DNA of 13,760 bases, taken from assembly GCA_045604285.1 (NCBI GenBank), contig JAZUNS010000009.1, forward strand, positions 1-13,760. The letters run 5' to 3'. Within the stretch, counting starts at the first letter, position 1. Each line of letters starts with the position of its first letter. This document shows positions 12,963 to 13,760 of the stretch, in pieces. The notes beneath the pieces were generated by a model, which searched no databases, was not told the origin of the DNA, and saw nothing but the letters and a program-made list of their open reading frames with translations. Made by a program: the position numbers and the translations under genes. The DNA is from SIG636 sp045604285 (lineage in GTDB: Bacteria > Bacillota > Clostridia > Oscillospirales > CAG-382).

Positions 12963-13142
12963 ATGAAAAAACAAACTGAAATCAAAGGCAGGGCAGGAGC
13001 GTTCTGGCTTTTTTCCTTGGCGCTTATTGTGATGCTGGGAATATTTTTGTTAAACAACGGCGGGCAGGACGGTGCAGCGCAGGTGTTTGGCGGCAATGCG
13101 TATGCTGCACCAAACCGCAGCTTTGCCGATCTGCTAAGATAG
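12963..13142 (+). CDS. Small single-pass membrane protein, 59 residues, unknown function
   Basis: The ATG at 12963 has a strong GGAGG (12951-12955) 7 nt upstream, so this short gene is very likely translated. The protein has a basic N-terminus (K2, K3, K8, R10), one hydrophobic segment (about residues 13-30) and a polar C-terminal tail of about 29 residues containing 'NAYAAPNRSFADLLR'. By the positive-inside rule this is N-in/C-out (type II), or a secreted peptide if the AYAA region is cut by signal peptidase. A long frame continuing upstream through the spoIIGA region is a shadow. It is 4 nt before the M50-like gene and surely co-transcribed with it. I do not recognise the family. In Bacillus the type II protein SpoIVFA precedes the protease SpoIVFB in the same way, but no sequence similarity is claimed. 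Confidence 0.75.
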   Translation: MKKQTEIKGRAGAFWLFSLALIVMLGIFLLNNGGQDGAAQVFGGNAYAAPNRSFADLLR

Positions 13143-13146
13143 CTGT

Positions 13147-13728
13147 ATGTACTTAGAATACAAAAAAAGAGGCATAAGAATAAATCTGCTTGTGCCCGTA
13201 GGCTTAATGTTTTTGTTTTTGCTTAACGGCGTGGGGGCAACGGCAGTAATATTGCTTGCCGCAATACTGCCCGAGTGCGGCCACGTAGCCGCCGCTTGTC
13301 TATGCGGTGTAGGGGTGGAACGGCTGGACGTGGAGCTGTGGGGCGGAAGAATGTATTACGGCGGGATGAACGCCTATTCCAAGGAGCTGGTAATAGCCCT
13401 GGGCGGCATAGCGGCAAACTTTATTTTTGCACCCTTGGGGCTTATATCGGCTTTTGGAATATACGGCAAGCTGTTTTTCTTTGCCTGCTTGTGCTACGGC
13501 TTGGTTAACATAATTCCTGCAAAAACCTTGGATGGCGGGGAAGTGTTGAGATGTATGCTTTGCCTTAGCTGCGATGAAGATGTGGCATACGGGGCGCAAA
13601 GGGCGGTAAACGCAATAGCCGTAATGTTTTTGTGTGGGGCAGGGCTTGCCCTAGCGCTGATTACGGGCTTCAACTCCAGCGTTTTGATGCTGGCTGTAAT
13701 GACGGTAGTGTTGGCTATAGACAAATAA
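13147..13728 (+). CDS. Site-2 protease (M50/SpoIVFB-like) family membrane protein with altered HExxH motif
   Basis: This 193-residue, highly hydrophobic protein has about five or six membrane segments. The arrangement is that of M50 intramembrane metalloproteases. The 'AAILPECGHVAAACLCGVGVE' segment (38-58) holds the zinc motif position, 'ELVIALGGIAANF' (80-92) corresponds to the usual ALAGPxxN loop, and 'GLVNIIPAKTLDGGEVLR' (118-135) is the NPxxxLDGG motif with the third zinc ligand D129. The expected HECGH reads PECGH: catalytic E43 and the second ligand H46 are present, but the first His is Pro42. The protein may be inactive, or binding or processing may differ. It starts at ATG 13147, 4 nt after the small gene and without an evident ribosome binding site, so coupling is likely. 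A divergent spoIIGA-sigE operon suggests, but does not prove, a sporulation role. Confidence 0.82.
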   Translation: MYLEYKKRGIRINLLVPVGLMFLFLLNGVGATAVILLAAILPECGHVAAACLCGVGVERLDVELWGGRMYYGGMNAYSKELVIALGGIAANFIFAPLGLISAFGIYGKLFFFACLCYGLVNIIPAKTLDGGEVLRCMLCLSCDEDVAYGAQRAVNAIAVMFLCGAGLALALITGFNSSVLMLAVMTVVLAIDK

Positions 13729-13729
13729 A

Positions 13730-13756
13730 AGCTGTAAAAACAAAGTTTTTACAGCT
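13730..13756 (+). terminator. Hairpin after the M50-like gene, copy of the gene-end repeat
   Basis: This is a 12-bp perfect stem (13730-13741 with 13745-13756) and AAA loop starting 2 nt after the stop codon. The window ends before any T tract could be confirmed, although the 3' arm itself holds five Ts. The core GCTGTAAAAA...TTTTTACAGC matches the terminator at 1487-1523. Confidence 0.65.
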
Positions 13757-13760
13757 CAGA

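Noticed and set aside
1..13760. CRISPR arrays, tRNA/rRNA genes, IS elements, prophage
   Set aside because: I saw no regularly spaced repeats, tRNA-like cloverleaf or CCA end, transposase motifs or phage genes on either strand.

Overview
The window looks like chromosomal DNA from an endospore-forming, low-to-mid GC member of the Clostridia, probably an uncultured gut-type lineage. The evidence is the pair spoIIGA-sigE (pro-sigma-E protease and mother-cell sigma factor), a Firmicutes-type rimP-nusA-ylxR-infB-rbfA-nrnA-truB operon, a short NusA without C-terminal acidic repeats, a clostridial Noc/ParB-type protein, and strong AGGAGG-type ribosome binding sites. The taxon is inferred from gene content only. 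There is no sign of phage, plasmid, IS element, CRISPR, tRNA or rRNA.

Layout: (1) 1-516 (+) is the 3' end of a serine beta-lactamase/esterase-family gene, butted directly against the stop codon of the convergent Noc/ParB-family gene (517-1401, -). (2) 1526-3648 (-) holds an OmpR-type response regulator followed by its sensor kinase. It has its own weak promoter and ends in a long hairpin terminator. (3) 3746-10219 (-) is the translation/RNA operon, read in the order rimP, nusA, ylxR(rnpM), infB, rbfA, nrnA, truB. It starts from an extended -10 promoter, carries a perfect 28-bp palindrome in its leader that fits a NusA-responsive attenuator, and ends in a terminator after truB. The usual ylxQ, ylxP and ribF members are absent. 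(4) 10373-11200 (-) is a NYN-domain putative ribonuclease with a C-terminal winged-helix-like region, driven by a full-consensus sigma-A promoter. (5) 11283-12860 (-) is spoIIGA-sigE, with a TATAAT box and a -35-like element 21 bp apart, resembling the long-spacer Spo0A-activated spoIIG promoter of Bacillus. (6) 12963-13728 (+) is a divergent two-gene unit: a 59-residue single-pass membrane protein followed by a site-2-protease (SpoIVFB/M50-like) protein whose HExxH motif reads PECGH. It ends in a hairpin nearly identical to the one after the sensor kinase.

Functionally, the window joins ribosome maturation, transcription elongation and translation initiation (operon 3) with the mother-cell switch of sporulation (5). 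The least explained parts are the small protein plus apparently zinc-ligand-deficient intramembrane protease pair facing spoIIG, the NYN ribonuclease wedged between sigE and rimP, and the repeated gene-end hairpin. All intergenic gaps are under 160 bp and each is described below.
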